This document shows positions 32,925 to 40,370 of a DNA stretch of 40,370 bases, in pieces. Made by a program: the position numbers and the translations under genes. This stretch comes from Ruminiclostridium sp. GTDB lineage: Bacteria > Bacillota > Clostridia > Oscillospirales > Ruminococcaceae. Positions within the stretch are counted from its first letter, which is position 1; each line of letters starts with the position of its first letter. The notes under the pieces were generated by a model that did not search any database, had not been told where the DNA came from, and saw only the letters and a program-made list of their open reading frames with translations. The stretch spans positions 1-40,370 of the forward strand of contig JAGAWN010000224.1 of assembly GCA_017941355.1 (NCBI GenBank), written 5' to 3'.

Positions 32925-33290
32925 TCTGAATGGAAATGTACTTATCATTCCATTTTCTTTTTGTTCGGAATACAGTTTATCAATATCATTTTTATCAGAT
33001 AAATGATACCAATCGTCTAAAATAATATCCGTTACACTTTCCCAATCTCTTTCAAGGCAGATATCATCTATCGTATTGGCGATAAATAAACAATCAAGAG
33101 AGTCAAAATAAATTTCTCCGCTCCCGTCACTCACGCCACATCGCTGAAAACTGACTTTGGCATCGTATTTTATTACCATATACTCATCACTGTGATTACT
33201 GAAATATATTCTAAATTCCGGTTCGCCCTCAAGTTTATTATATAATTCTTTGAATTGTTCAGATGTGAAATCAAGAGTATCATTTGTCAA
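32922..33290 (-). CDS. Orphan A+T-rich gene between inverted repeats
   Basis: I do not recognise this 122-residue acidic, soluble protein, which has no signal peptide or membrane segment. It is rich in Asp, Glu, Ser and aromatic residues (LEGEPEFRIYFSNHSDEY, DWESVTDIILDDWYHLSD). The start is TTG 33290 with AGGTG 7 bases upstream; the first in-frame ATG is 37 codons further in. It begins 10 bases after the stop of the small membrane protein gene, so the two may be co-translated. Base composition is visibly more A+T-rich than the neighbouring genes, suggesting import. Size and acidity would suit an immunity protein or antitoxin, but no motif supports that. Confidence 0.7.
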   Translation of the reverse strand: MTNDTLDFTSEQFKELYNKLEGEPEFRIYFSNHSDEYMVIKYDAKVSFQRCGVSDGSGEIYFDSLDCLFIANTIDDICLERDWESVTDIILDDWYHLSDKNDIDKLYSEQKENGMISTFPFR

Positions 33291-33300
33291 TTTAATTCAC

Positions 33301-33597
33301 CTACTTGTTTACAATGCTAAATTCCGATTTATCACAGCAGAGAATAACGGCTGCGAGGCAGAAAACCATTCCTCTGATGAAAAGTAACATACGGATCCGG
33401 AGGCGCCGTCGCGCCAAATTCCGATTTATCGTATTAAAATCAACCCAATATCCGACTGTAAGCATAATATATCCGATCGGAAGTATAAGGCATACCAGAT
33501 AGCTTATGTATATAAGGTCAGCCGGCAGGCATACCATAAACACCGCAACTGTTGCCGTTACGACAGCCGATCCCGTTTTTGCCGATATTCTGTTCAT
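33301..33597 (-). CDS. Small membrane protein with repeat-derived C-terminus
   Basis: This predicted 98-residue membrane protein has about three hydrophobic helices (about 10-30, 34-50 and 70-88) and no recognisable family. Residues from about 59 onward, beginning INRNLARRR, are encoded by the right copy of the 97-bp repeat. The unit is bounded by a 15-bp exact direct repeat. Deleting one 97-bp unit in silico leaves an intact 63-residue frame ending NLAL and then TAA. The original protein may therefore have been shorter, with two helices. It starts 23 bases after rsmB, with GGAAGAG upstream of the ATG, and is followed after 10 bases by the orphan gene. Confidence 0.65.
   Translation of the reverse strand: MNRISAKTGSAVVTATVAVFMVCLPADLIYISYLVCLILPIGYIMLTVGYWVDFNTINRNLARRRLRIRMLLFIRGMVFCLAAVILCCDKSEFSIVNK
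33318..33427 (-). repeat. Right copy of the inverted 97-bp repeat unit
   Basis: This segment is the inverted partner of 32815-32924, about 95% identical by eye. Its ends carry a perfect 15-bp direct repeat AAATTCCGATTTATC at 33319-33333 and 33416-33430, exactly 97 bases apart. The unit lies inside the C-terminal coding region of the 98-residue membrane protein. Confidence 0.9.
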
Positions 33598-33620
33598 ATC
33601 AACTCTTCCAACTCTTACTG

Positions 33621-34877
33621 TTATTTTTTTCTGTCAAAGACAGCCGTGAAAAAGCCGTCTCCCCCCGATGTACCGGGGATATATGTCTTTGTACGGATAA
33701 GTGCAAAATCCTTGTTTTCCTCCGCAAACCGTTCCGCAATATCTTCATTCTCGGCACGGTTCAGTGTGCAGGTGGAGTACACCAGTCTGCCGCCCGGTCT
33801 TACATAGTTCTTTGCGTTGTTTATGATCCTTTTCTGTATTTCCGGAAGTCCGGATATCTCGTCCTTGCGTTTGTACTTTATCTCCGGTTTGCGTCGTATC
33901 ACACCAAGTCCGGAGCAAGGAACATCGCACAGAACCCTGTCAGCCTGCGGGAGCGTTCCGTCATAAACGGACGCGTCACTCACCCGTGCTGTCACAATAC
34001 CAAGTCCGAGACGCTGCGCACCCTGCTTTATAAGCGACACACGGCTTTCGTAAAGGTCGGAGGAAAGCACTGTTCCGGAATTGTTCATCAGTTCGGCAAG
34101 CGTGAACGTTTTTCCTCCGGGTGCAGCACACATATCTATGACAGTTTCGCCGGGCTGCGGTGCAAGCGCTTCGCAGCAAAGCTGAGAGGATAAGTCCTGC
34201 ACATGGAACAAGCCGTTTTTATAGGCGCGAAGATGTTCTATGCCGGTGAAGTTCTCAAGCACAACACAGGTGTCACTTCCGTTATACCTGTCGGCTTTCA
34301 CTCCGTCCTCCGCAAGCTCATATATAAGATCGTCCGCGTCACAAACGGTAGTATTGACACGGGCATATACCGGCGGTCTGCCGAATGTGGAGGAAAGCAT
34401 TTGTTCCGTGCGTTCTTCACCGTACTCCGAACACCACATCTTCACTATCCAGCGGGCGCAGGAGTATCTTACCGAAAACTCCGAGAGCCTGTCCGATGTA
34501 TCGAGCCTTATCTGCTTCCCACCTCTTATAAATGCACGCAGCACAGCATTCACAAAGCCTTTTGAACGCTGCGGCGCGAGTTTCACAGTCTCGTTCACCG
34601 CCGCGCTTTCCGGGATATCCATATACATAAGCTGATAGATACCCATTCTCAGAAGCTGGAGCGTATCGTTTTCGATATCATCAAACTCTGTCTTTGAATA
34701 TGTCCGTATCACATGGTCAAGCGTCATTCTGCGCTCCACGACTCCATAGAACAGCGCAGTGACAAATGCCCTGTCCGATTTATCCCGTGAAAGCTGCGCA
34801 TCGAGCGCGAGATTTGAATACGAACCGTCGGTCTGCGCACGGGCAAGCAGCGACAGCACACTTTCTCTTCCGTTCAT
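33621..34877 (-). CDS. rsmB: 16S rRNA (cytosine-967-C5)-methyltransferase
   Basis: RsmB methylates C967 of 16S rRNA with SAM. The 418-residue protein has an N-terminal NusB-like RNA-binding domain (about 5-130, ALDAQLSRDKSDRAFVTALFYGVVERRMTLD in part) and a C-terminal Rossmann methyltransferase. It shows DMCAAPGGKTFTLAE (about 250-264), CDVPCSGLGVIRRKPE with the PC catalytic motif, and YSTCTLNRAENED with the TC cysteine. Both catalytic cysteines are present. I start at ATG 34877, directly after the zinc peptidase stop; the frame runs further upstream but inside that gene. Confidence 0.94.
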   Translation of the reverse strand: MNGRESVLSLLARAQTDGSYSNLALDAQLSRDKSDRAFVTALFYGVVERRMTLDHVIRTYSKTEFDDIENDTLQLLRMGIYQLMYMDIPESAAVNETVKLAPQRSKGFVNAVLRAFIRGGKQIRLDTSDRLSEFSVRYSCARWIVKMWCSEYGEERTEQMLSSTFGRPPVYARVNTTVCDADDLIYELAEDGVKADRYNGSDTCVVLENFTGIEHLRAYKNGLFHVQDLSSQLCCEALAPQPGETVIDMCAAPGGKTFTLAELMNNSGTVLSSDLYESRVSLIKQGAQRLGLGIVTARVSDASVYDGTLPQADRVLCDVPCSGLGVIRRKPEIKYKRKDEISGLPEIQKRIINNAKNYVRPGGRLVYSTCTLNRAENEDIAERFAEENKDFALIRTKTYIPGTSGGDGFFTAVFDRKK

Positions 34878-34878
34878 A

Positions 34879-35610
34879 TCAGCGCTTTCTTGAGAACTGG
34901 AGAATAAGCCGCAGAAGCTGAACGAGAGAGGTAAGGAAACTTGCCACATACGTCATTGCCGCAGCGCTCAGCACTTTCTTTGCTCCGTCAAGCTCGCTGC
35001 CCACAAGTATCTGATTGGCTTCAAGCGTATTTATCGCGCGCTTGCTTGCATCGAACTCCACAGGCAGAGTGACAAGCTGAAAGACAACGACTACCGAATA
35101 GAACACGATCCCGACTTCGATGATGAACAGCCATTGCAGGATAAAGCCGACCGTCAGCACCCAGAACCACGCTCCGGAGCAGAAGTTCACAAGCGGGAAA
35201 ATGTTGTTGCGTATGCGTATGGGATTATAACCGCGTGCGTATTGTATCGCGTGACCGCATTCATGGGCTGCAACCCCGATAGCGCCTATCGAATTGATGT
35301 TATATGTGCTGTCGGACAGACACACCGTATTTGTGCGGGGATCATAGTGATCGGTCAGATTCCCCGGAACGTGCATGATCGCCACATTGCTGAGTCCGTT
35401 GCAGTCAAGTATCAGGCGTGCCGCTTCATGCGCTCTCATGCGGTTCTGCGGAGTTACCATGTTATACTTGTTGAAAGTGCTTTTTACCCTTACCTGACAG
35501 ATAAGAGCAAAAACGATCATGCCAATCAGCACGATACCGTAGAACTTTCCGGCAAAAACATCATATATCAGGTTGAATATCGTTCTTGCGCTTGAAGCCA
35601 TTAAAACCAT
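34879..35610 (-). CDS. Membrane zinc metallopeptidase (YugP family)
   Basis: This is a predicted neutral zinc peptidase embedded in the membrane, of unknown substrate. The 243-residue protein has an N-terminal helix (about 18-38), the zinc motif HECGH within GVAAHECGHAIQYA (about 114-127), three or so further hydrophobic helices, and LPVEFDASKRAI after the third, a signature of the YugP family. GGAGCA before ATG 35610 overlaps the fmt end. It is tucked between fmt and rsmB, a place it often occupies in Clostridia, which may only reflect growth-linked co-expression. Confidence 0.92.
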   Translation of the reverse strand: MVLMASSARTIFNLIYDVFAGKFYGIVLIGMIVFALICQVRVKSTFNKYNMVTPQNRMRAHEAARLILDCNGLSNVAIMHVPGNLTDHYDPRTNTVCLSDSTYNINSIGAIGVAAHECGHAIQYARGYNPIRIRNNIFPLVNFCSGAWFWVLTVGFILQWLFIIEVGIVFYSVVVVFQLVTLPVEFDASKRAINTLEANQILVGSELDGAKKVLSAAAMTYVASFLTSLVQLLRLILQFSRKR

Positions 35611-35621
35611 AGCTTTGCTCC

Positions 35622-36563
35622 TTACTCACCGAAAACCGTACCTGCGGGGACTTTCTTTCCGCGCAGATAATCATCGGCGGACATACGCTTGCTGCCCTCC
35701 GCCTGAACGTCCGTCAGCCGAAGAACATACCCTCCGCATGAGACTCCGAGCCTGTCGTCGGCAGCAGTCCCGGCGGGTGCGTCGGTTTTTATATCCGTCT
35801 TTTCTGCAAAATAAACCTTGAACCGCTTTCCGCCGAGGGTTGTGAACGCGCAGGGACTTGCGGACATACCGCGTATCAGGTCATACACCTTTTCTATCGG
35901 CTGTGAGAAGTCGATCCTGCACATCTCCTTTGTGAGCATGGAGGCATAGCAGGTGTTCTCGTCAGTCTGTGGAGTTCTCGGCGCGGTGCCGTTTTCAAGC
36001 TTTGCGAGAGTTTCAACGATAAGCTCAGCTCCCATTTCCGAAAGCCTGTCGTGCAGCTCGGAAGCCGTCATTCTCTCGTCTATAGCTATTTTGTCGGTAA
36101 GTATCATATCGCCGGTGTCAAGCCCCTCAGCCATGTACATCGTGGTGACACCTGTCTCTTTCTCGCCGTTGATTATGCAGTGCTGAATAGGCGCTGCCCC
36201 TCTGTAGCGCGGGAGCAGTGACGCGTGAACGTTTATGCAGCCGTACTTCGGCAGTTCAAGCACCTCTTTCGGAAGTATCTGACCGTAAGCCACAACTACG
36301 ATGCAGTCCGGCGCAATACCGCGCAGCGTCCCGATCGCAGCCTCCGCGTCCTCGCTTCTGGAACGGCGCAGCGAAAGCGGCTGATAAACCGGGATACCGT
36401 GCTTTTCCGCACACTCCTTTACCGGCGGCGGAGTCATCTTATGCCCGCGGTTCTTCGGCTTGTCGGGCTGTGTGAACACACCCGCAACTTCGTGACCCGC
36501 ACGGATAAGCGCTTCAAGACACGGGACCGCAAAATCCGGCGTTCCCATAAAAACCAGTTTCAT
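35622..36563 (-). CDS. fmt: Methionyl-tRNA formyltransferase
   Basis: Fmt formylates the initiator Met-tRNA using 10-formyl-tetrahydrofolate. The 313-residue protein has VFMGTPDFAVPCLEAL at the start, then CINVHASLLPRYRGAAPI with the catalytic HxSLLP histidine, GVTTMYMAEGLDTGDM with the catalytic Asp, and a C-terminal OB-like domain from about 205. I choose ATG 36563, after GGGGGATC; an open frame extends to 36632 but overlaps def. It follows def by 16 bases, the standard def-fmt pairing. Confidence 0.95.
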   Translation of the reverse strand: MKLVFMGTPDFAVPCLEALIRAGHEVAGVFTQPDKPKNRGHKMTPPPVKECAEKHGIPVYQPLSLRRSRSEDAEAAIGTLRGIAPDCIVVVAYGQILPKEVLELPKYGCINVHASLLPRYRGAAPIQHCIINGEKETGVTTMYMAEGLDTGDMILTDKIAIDERMTASELHDRLSEMGAELIVETLAKLENGTAPRTPQTDENTCYASMLTKEMCRIDFSQPIEKVYDLIRGMSASPCAFTTLGGKRFKVYFAEKTDIKTDAPAGTAADDRLGVSCGGYVLRLTDVQAEGSKRMSADDYLRGKKVPAGTVFGE

Positions 36564-36579
36564 ACCGGGATCCCCCCTG

Positions 36580-37059
36580 TTATTTTTTTCTCTTTTCCTC
36601 AACATCTTCCGGCTCCACCATTTCGTCAGCAAGATCGGTGAAGATGATTCCGTTCAGATGATCTATCTCATGGCACAGCGCCCTTGCCAGAAGTTCGGTA
36701 CCTTCGATCTTGAACTCCTTGCCGTAACGGTTCTGTGCAGTGACTTTTACCTTTGCGGGGCGCTCAACATATCCCCACTGATTGGGTGAAGAAAGGCAGC
36801 CTTCGATCTCACGCTGCTTTCCGCGCATAGATGTGATAACCGGGTTTATAAGCTCGATAACGCCGTCTCCCACATCTATCACCACTGCTCTGCGCAGAAT
36901 ACCTATCTGCGGTGCTGCAAGACCAACGCCGTCCTGAGACTTCATCGTCTCATACATATCGTCCAGCAGTACCCAGAGCTTGTCGTTGAACTCAGTGACC
37001 TCCCGGCATTTCTTGCGCAGTCTCTCATCTCCGAATTTTATTATGTTCCTCAGTGCCAT
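36580..37059 (-). CDS. def: Peptide deformylase
   Basis: Def removes the formyl group from new proteins with an iron or zinc ion. The 159-residue protein has the three family motifs in order: GVGLAAPQIG (about 44-53), EGCLSSP (about 87-93) with the metal cysteine, and HEIDHLNG (about 132-139) with the HExxH metal site. The length is normal for type 1. It pairs with fmt, which starts 16 bases downstream. An AGAAAGGGTACAGAAA leader supplies the ribosome site. Confidence 0.96.
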   Translation of the reverse strand: MALRNIIKFGDERLRKKCREVTEFNDKLWVLLDDMYETMKSQDGVGLAAPQIGILRRAVVIDVGDGVIELINPVITSMRGKQREIEGCLSSPNQWGYVERPAKVKVTAQNRYGKEFKIEGTELLARALCHEIDHLNGIIFTDLADEMVEPEDVEEKRKK

Positions 37060-37089
37060 TTTCTGTACCCTTTCTGTTTATATATATGT

Positions 37090-37785
37090 TCAAAACGGCT
37101 TCTTGCCGTCAAGCCAGCCTTTGCTTCTCCAATACTCGGAATCCGTCCTGTTCCAGCCGTTTTTCTGCGTCATACCGAAGATGCGGAAGAACAGCTTTGT
37201 TTTAAGACTTACTCTCTTACGTCCGGCAGAACCGATGACTTTCTCAGCTTTGCGCCGGACTTTTCCGCGTATAATATCCTTATCCTTGTAATCGGCGTAG
37301 TTGCCGCCCATTTTCATTGTAGTGACTCCGAAACTGTAAACATCGGAGATACCCATGAAAAACAGATTGCTTTTCAGCAGCTTTACTGTCTCCTTTACTC
37401 CGGAACCGCCCGCTGTCGTTATGATAAGCCCCGTCTTGCCGAACATCTCCTCCGCGGGACGATGTACCAGCCACATATACGCGAAATGGTCAAGCAGCGC
37501 TTTCATAGCACCGGTGCATGAACCGACAAAAACCGGCGTTGCAAGGATTATAACATCTGCGCGCAGCAGCTTCTCCGCTATAGGAGAAACTTTAGCATAG
37601 TGCGGACATTTTTCCTCGCCGTGCAGAATACAGTTTGCGCAGCCGCAGCATATCTCGTCAAAGTCGCGCGGAAGAACTGCTTCTTCCGTTTCGGCACCGT
37701 TACTGCGGAATTCCTCAAGGAAAAGATCGGTAACCGCGCGTGTGTTTCCCCTGTGCGCAGTACCGGCTATCACAAGAACTCTCAT
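37090..37785 (-). CDS. Flavodoxin-fold NAD(P)H-dependent reductase with cysteine cluster
   Basis: This is a predicted FMN-binding oxidoreductase. The 231-residue protein has a flavodoxin-like start, VLVIAGTAHRGNTRAVTDLFLEEF, with the phosphate loop at about 6-14. Residues around 46-60 contain cysteines spaced C-x2-C-x2-C-x7-C (CCGCANCILHGEEKC), followed by ADVIILATPVFVGSCTGAMK. That spacing matches the 4Fe-4S ligand motif of archaeal and clostridial iron-sulfur flavoproteins (Isf). Its substrate is unknown. Its ATG overlaps the priA stop (ATGA), so it is translated with priA. Confidence 0.85.
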   Translation of the reverse strand: MRVLVIAGTAHRGNTRAVTDLFLEEFRSNGAETEEAVLPRDFDEICCGCANCILHGEEKCPHYAKVSPIAEKLLRADVIILATPVFVGSCTGAMKALLDHFAYMWLVHRPAEEMFGKTGLIITTAGGSGVKETVKLLKSNLFFMGISDVYSFGVTTMKMGGNYADYKDKDIIRGKVRRKAEKVIGSAGRKRVSLKTKLFFRIFGMTQKNGWNRTDSEYWRSKGWLDGKKPF

Positions 37786-40220
37786 ATTATCTCACCGTTA
37801 AAATCCACATAGAAGCTGACCTTTCTGAACTCCGGCAGCTTGTACGCTGAAAGCATCACAAATCTCAGCATATCACGGAACTTCCTGTTATTGCGGCACT
37901 TCACGATTATTTTAGCCCGGAAGCTCCCGTTTATCCGTCCGCCCGCAGTGGGTCCAAGTATTATCGCGGGCATACTGCTTCCCGCTTTTGCAGTCTCGGA
38001 ACAAAGCATATCCCTGAATCTCTCCGCGGCAGCTTCAAGTTCATGCTCGTCACCCGCGGAGAACGCTACCATGCACAGGTCACAGAACGGCGGAAATATA
38101 AGCGCTCTGCGCACTTCCGACTCCTGCTCGTAGAACCCCTTGTAATCCTGTCTGGCGGCAAGTTCAAGAACATAATGATCCGGAGAGTAAGTTTGCAGAT
38201 AAGCCCTGCCTTTCTTTGAGCCGCGCCCGGAGCGTCCGACTACCTGCGTTATTAGCGAGAATGTCTTTTCGTAACCGAGGTAATCCCCGGCGTAAAGCGA
38301 TTTGTCTATAAGAAGTACACCCACCAGCGTTACATTCTCAAAGTTAAGCCCCTTTGCTATCATCTGCGTACCCACCATGATGTCGTACTCATTGTTTGCA
38401 AACTCTTTGAACCGCCGTTCATAGGAATACTTCGACATGGTGGTGTCTGCGTCCATACGCAGTATCCTCGCCTGCGGGAAGTATTGCTTTATCTCGTCCT
38501 CGATGCGCTGTGTACCTGTTCCGCTTGAATATATGAACCTGCTTCCGCATTTTGTGCAGGTATGCGGCATCGGCTTTCTGAACCCGCAGTAATGACAGAT
38601 AAGGCTGTTGTTTACTTTGTGGTAAGTCAGCGGTATGCTGCAATTCGGACATTCTTCCACATTACCGCAGCTTATGCAGTTCACATAGGTGTGGTAACCG
38701 CGCCGGTTCAGCAGCAGCATGGACTGCTCTCCCCTGTCAAGATTCAGCGCAAGTTCGTCCAGCAGTTTCTGACTGAAATTGCTGCGGTTGCCGCGCTCCG
38801 CCTCAACTTTCATATCTATCATCTCAACGTCCGGCAGTACCGCGCTGCTGTACCGTTCGTTCATCTCGAACAGACTGTATCTTCCGTTCAGAGCGTTATA
38901 GTAGCTGTCAAAAGACGGAGTCGCGGACGCAAGCAACAGCAGCGCCTTATGCCGGTAACAGCGCATTTTGGCGATATCACGGGCATGGTAGCGCGGCGAC
39001 ATCTCGGATTTGTAGGTATGCTCGCCCTCTTCGTCTATCACGATGATCCCTATGTTATCGCAGGGCGCAAAAACAGCGCTTCTCGTGCCGATAACGATCC
39101 TCGCTTCTCCGGAGCGTATGCGCTTGTACTCGTCGGCTCGCCTGCCGAGTGACAGGCTGCTGTGTATAATCGCTACAGAGTTGCCGAACAGACTGCGGAA
39201 CTTTCCGACAGTCTGAGGAGTAAGCGCAATCTCCGGCACAAGCAGGATCGCTGTTTTGCCGATATCACGGCAATGCTCGATAAGCTTTATGAACACCGAA
39301 GTCTTGCCGCTCCCGGTAATGCCGTGGAGCAGTGCGTAACGCGATTCCCCGGAATCCATAAGTTCCCGCAGACCGTCGTAGGTTTTCTGCTGAAGCGGAG
39401 AAAACACAATATCCGACAGCTTTTCGGTAACTTCGGCACTTCCGCTTTCCGCGCGTGAAACCTCAGTCTCGGTTATTTCAATGAAGCCTTTCTCCGAAAG
39501 GCGTTTCACCACTGAATCCGTCACTCCGCAGAGATAGCAGATTTCTTTGAGAGATGCAGTCCCGACTTCCGAAAGTGTTTCGAGAACGGTTTTCTGCTTC
39601 GGCGAGAGTTTTTCGCCGTCTGTCTCAGCACCTGTCAGCGTAACCGTCTTTTCCGTCTCGTCCCCGACACGCCGTTTTACATTCTCGTAAACCAGAACGA
39701 TACGTTTCTCAACAAGCTTGTTTACGGTATCGGAGTTTTCCGGCAGTCCGAACAGTTCTTCAAGTTCCTTATCGGAACTGCATCTTTCAGCCTGTTCCAC
39801 AAGTGCGGATTCTCTATCCGAAAGTTTGCCGTCCGCCTGCGCAAGACGCGCCGACAAAGAATTGAATGTATGTTTCCGGTTTATATAAACGGCAAGCCCC
39901 GGCGGGAGCATCGTTCTCACAGCGTCGTAATATGTACAAAGCGTGCTCTCCCGCATATATGCGGCGATCTCCAGCATTTCGTCGTTCAGGAAACTCCCGT
40001 CGTCCGCAGCCGCAAAAATGTTCTTTATCATTCCTGCCGGCCGTTCCTCCGTAAGTGCGAAAACCACTCCTATCCGGTGTTTGTTTCCTCTTCCGAACGG
40101 TACTATCACTCTCATACCGGGTCTTATGTCAAGTTCATCCGGTATTCCGTATGTGAACAGAGCGTCAAAAGCAAAAGCAGTCTTTTCAACCGCTACCAGC
40201 GCATACCGGTTATTGCTCAT
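37782..40220 (-). CDS. priA: Primosomal protein N' (replication restart helicase PriA)
   Basis: PriA is a 3'-to-5' superfamily 2 helicase that reloads the replisome at stalled forks. The 812-residue protein has an N-terminal DNA-binding domain (about 1-100), Walker A GITGSGKTSV (about 300), Walker B, and zinc-binding cysteines (CISCGNVEECPNC, CHYCGFRKPMPHTCTKC). The helicase end is VVGRSGRGSKKGRA. The box normally read DEEH is DEEG here (DEEGEHTYKSE), with a His two residues on. The gene overlaps gmk by ATGA and the flavoprotein by ATGA. The usual rpoZ and coaBC between gmk and priA are absent. Confidence 0.95.
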   Translation of the reverse strand: MSNNRYALVAVEKTAFAFDALFTYGIPDELDIRPGMRVIVPFGRGNKHRIGVVFALTEERPAGMIKNIFAAADDGSFLNDEMLEIAAYMRESTLCTYYDAVRTMLPPGLAVYINRKHTFNSLSARLAQADGKLSDRESALVEQAERCSSDKELEELFGLPENSDTVNKLVEKRIVLVYENVKRRVGDETEKTVTLTGAETDGEKLSPKQKTVLETLSEVGTASLKEICYLCGVTDSVVKRLSEKGFIEITETEVSRAESGSAEVTEKLSDIVFSPLQQKTYDGLRELMDSGESRYALLHGITGSGKTSVFIKLIEHCRDIGKTAILLVPEIALTPQTVGKFRSLFGNSVAIIHSSLSLGRRADEYKRIRSGEARIVIGTRSAVFAPCDNIGIIVIDEEGEHTYKSEMSPRYHARDIAKMRCYRHKALLLLASATPSFDSYYNALNGRYSLFEMNERYSSAVLPDVEMIDMKVEAERGNRSNFSQKLLDELALNLDRGEQSMLLLNRRGYHTYVNCISCGNVEECPNCSIPLTYHKVNNSLICHYCGFRKPMPHTCTKCGSRFIYSSGTGTQRIEDEIKQYFPQARILRMDADTTMSKYSYERRFKEFANNEYDIMVGTQMIAKGLNFENVTLVGVLLIDKSLYAGDYLGYEKTFSLITQVVGRSGRGSKKGRAYLQTYSPDHYVLELAARQDYKGFYEQESEVRRALIFPPFCDLCMVAFSAGDEHELEAAAERFRDMLCSETAKAGSSMPAIILGPTAGGRINGSFRAKIIVKCRNNRKFRDMLRFVMLSAYKLPEFRKVSFYVDFNGEII

Positions 40221-40370
40221 TCGGCAAGCAGCCCGTCTATAACACCGGGTCTGTTCTCACGTCTGCACTTTTCCGCACGAACAACGGCGAGGAAATCTTC
40301 GACCGCGGTCTCAAGTTCGGCGTTTGTCACGAGATAATCGTAGTTCTCCGCGAATTTAAGCTCTTTCCGA
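40217..40370 (-). CDS. gmk: Guanylate kinase, C-terminal part only
   Basis: Guanylate kinase phosphorylates GMP to GDP. Reading the minus strand from the right edge gives about 50 residues that end at TGA 40217, with the phrase AENYDYLVTNAELETAVEDF and the end RENRPGVIDGLLAE. This matches the family's typical C-terminus, where YDY-VN and AVEDF follow the kinase core. The 5' part lies outside the window. The stop overlaps the priA start in ATGA. Confidence 0.88.
   Translation of the reverse strand, partial: RKELKFAENYDYLVTNAELETAVEDFLAVVRAEKCRRENRPGVIDGLLAE

Overview
The window looks like chromosomal DNA of an anaerobic, spore-forming low-GC-type Gram-positive bacterium, most likely a Clostridia member of the Ruminococcus/Oscillospiraceae kind. 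The grounds are the sporulation genes spoIIP and gpr, a class III (oxygen-sensitive) ribonucleotide reductase, a PASTA-domain Ser/Thr kinase with its PP2C phosphatase and RsgA, strong AGGAGG-type ribosome binding sites, and many promoters of the TTGACA-17-TATAAT kind. This placement is inference from gene content. I see no rRNA, tRNA, CRISPR array, transposase or phage gene, and no gene-free stretch longer than about 200 bases.

Layout, left to right. (1) 1-5939, minus strand: one operon from a strong promoter, encoding purine nucleoside phosphorylase, MtnA isomerase, an unknown protein, an amidohydrolase of the MTA/SAH/5'-deoxyadenosine deaminase family, CCA-adding enzyme and MreB. The first four genes look like a deamination-first salvage route for 5'-methylthioadenosine or 5'-deoxyadenosine. 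(2) 6021-14257: a membrane GGDEF protein, a HAD phosphatase, RlmA, a membrane-anchored GH25 lysozyme, a Na/Ca-type antiporter, cardiolipin synthase and endonuclease III. (3) 14273-17034: an operon of HTH-cupin regulator, acyl-CoA synthetase and GNAT. (4) 17083-19197: spoIIP and gpr, divergent from rpsT. (5) 19662-24492: nrdD, serC and serA, apparently separate units on the plus strand. (6) 24554-27489, minus: an ECF sigma factor and an unusual 788-residue membrane protein, probably its anti-sigma or sensor. (7) 27688-31676, minus: stp, prkC and rsgA. (8) 31731-40370, minus: a translation/replication operon of gmk (partial), priA, a flavoprotein, def, fmt, a membrane zinc peptidase, rsmB, two small ORFs and rlmN.

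The most unusual region is 32815-33430. Two copies of a 97-bp unit lie in opposite orientation around an A+T-rich orphan gene, inserted between rsmB and rlmN. Each copy is bounded by a short near-palindromic motif. One copy forms the C-terminus of a small membrane protein, and removing it in silico leaves a shorter intact reading frame. This looks like a small non-autonomous mobile or invertible cassette.

Everything here comes from reading the sequence. Family names rest on recognised motifs, with no database search.
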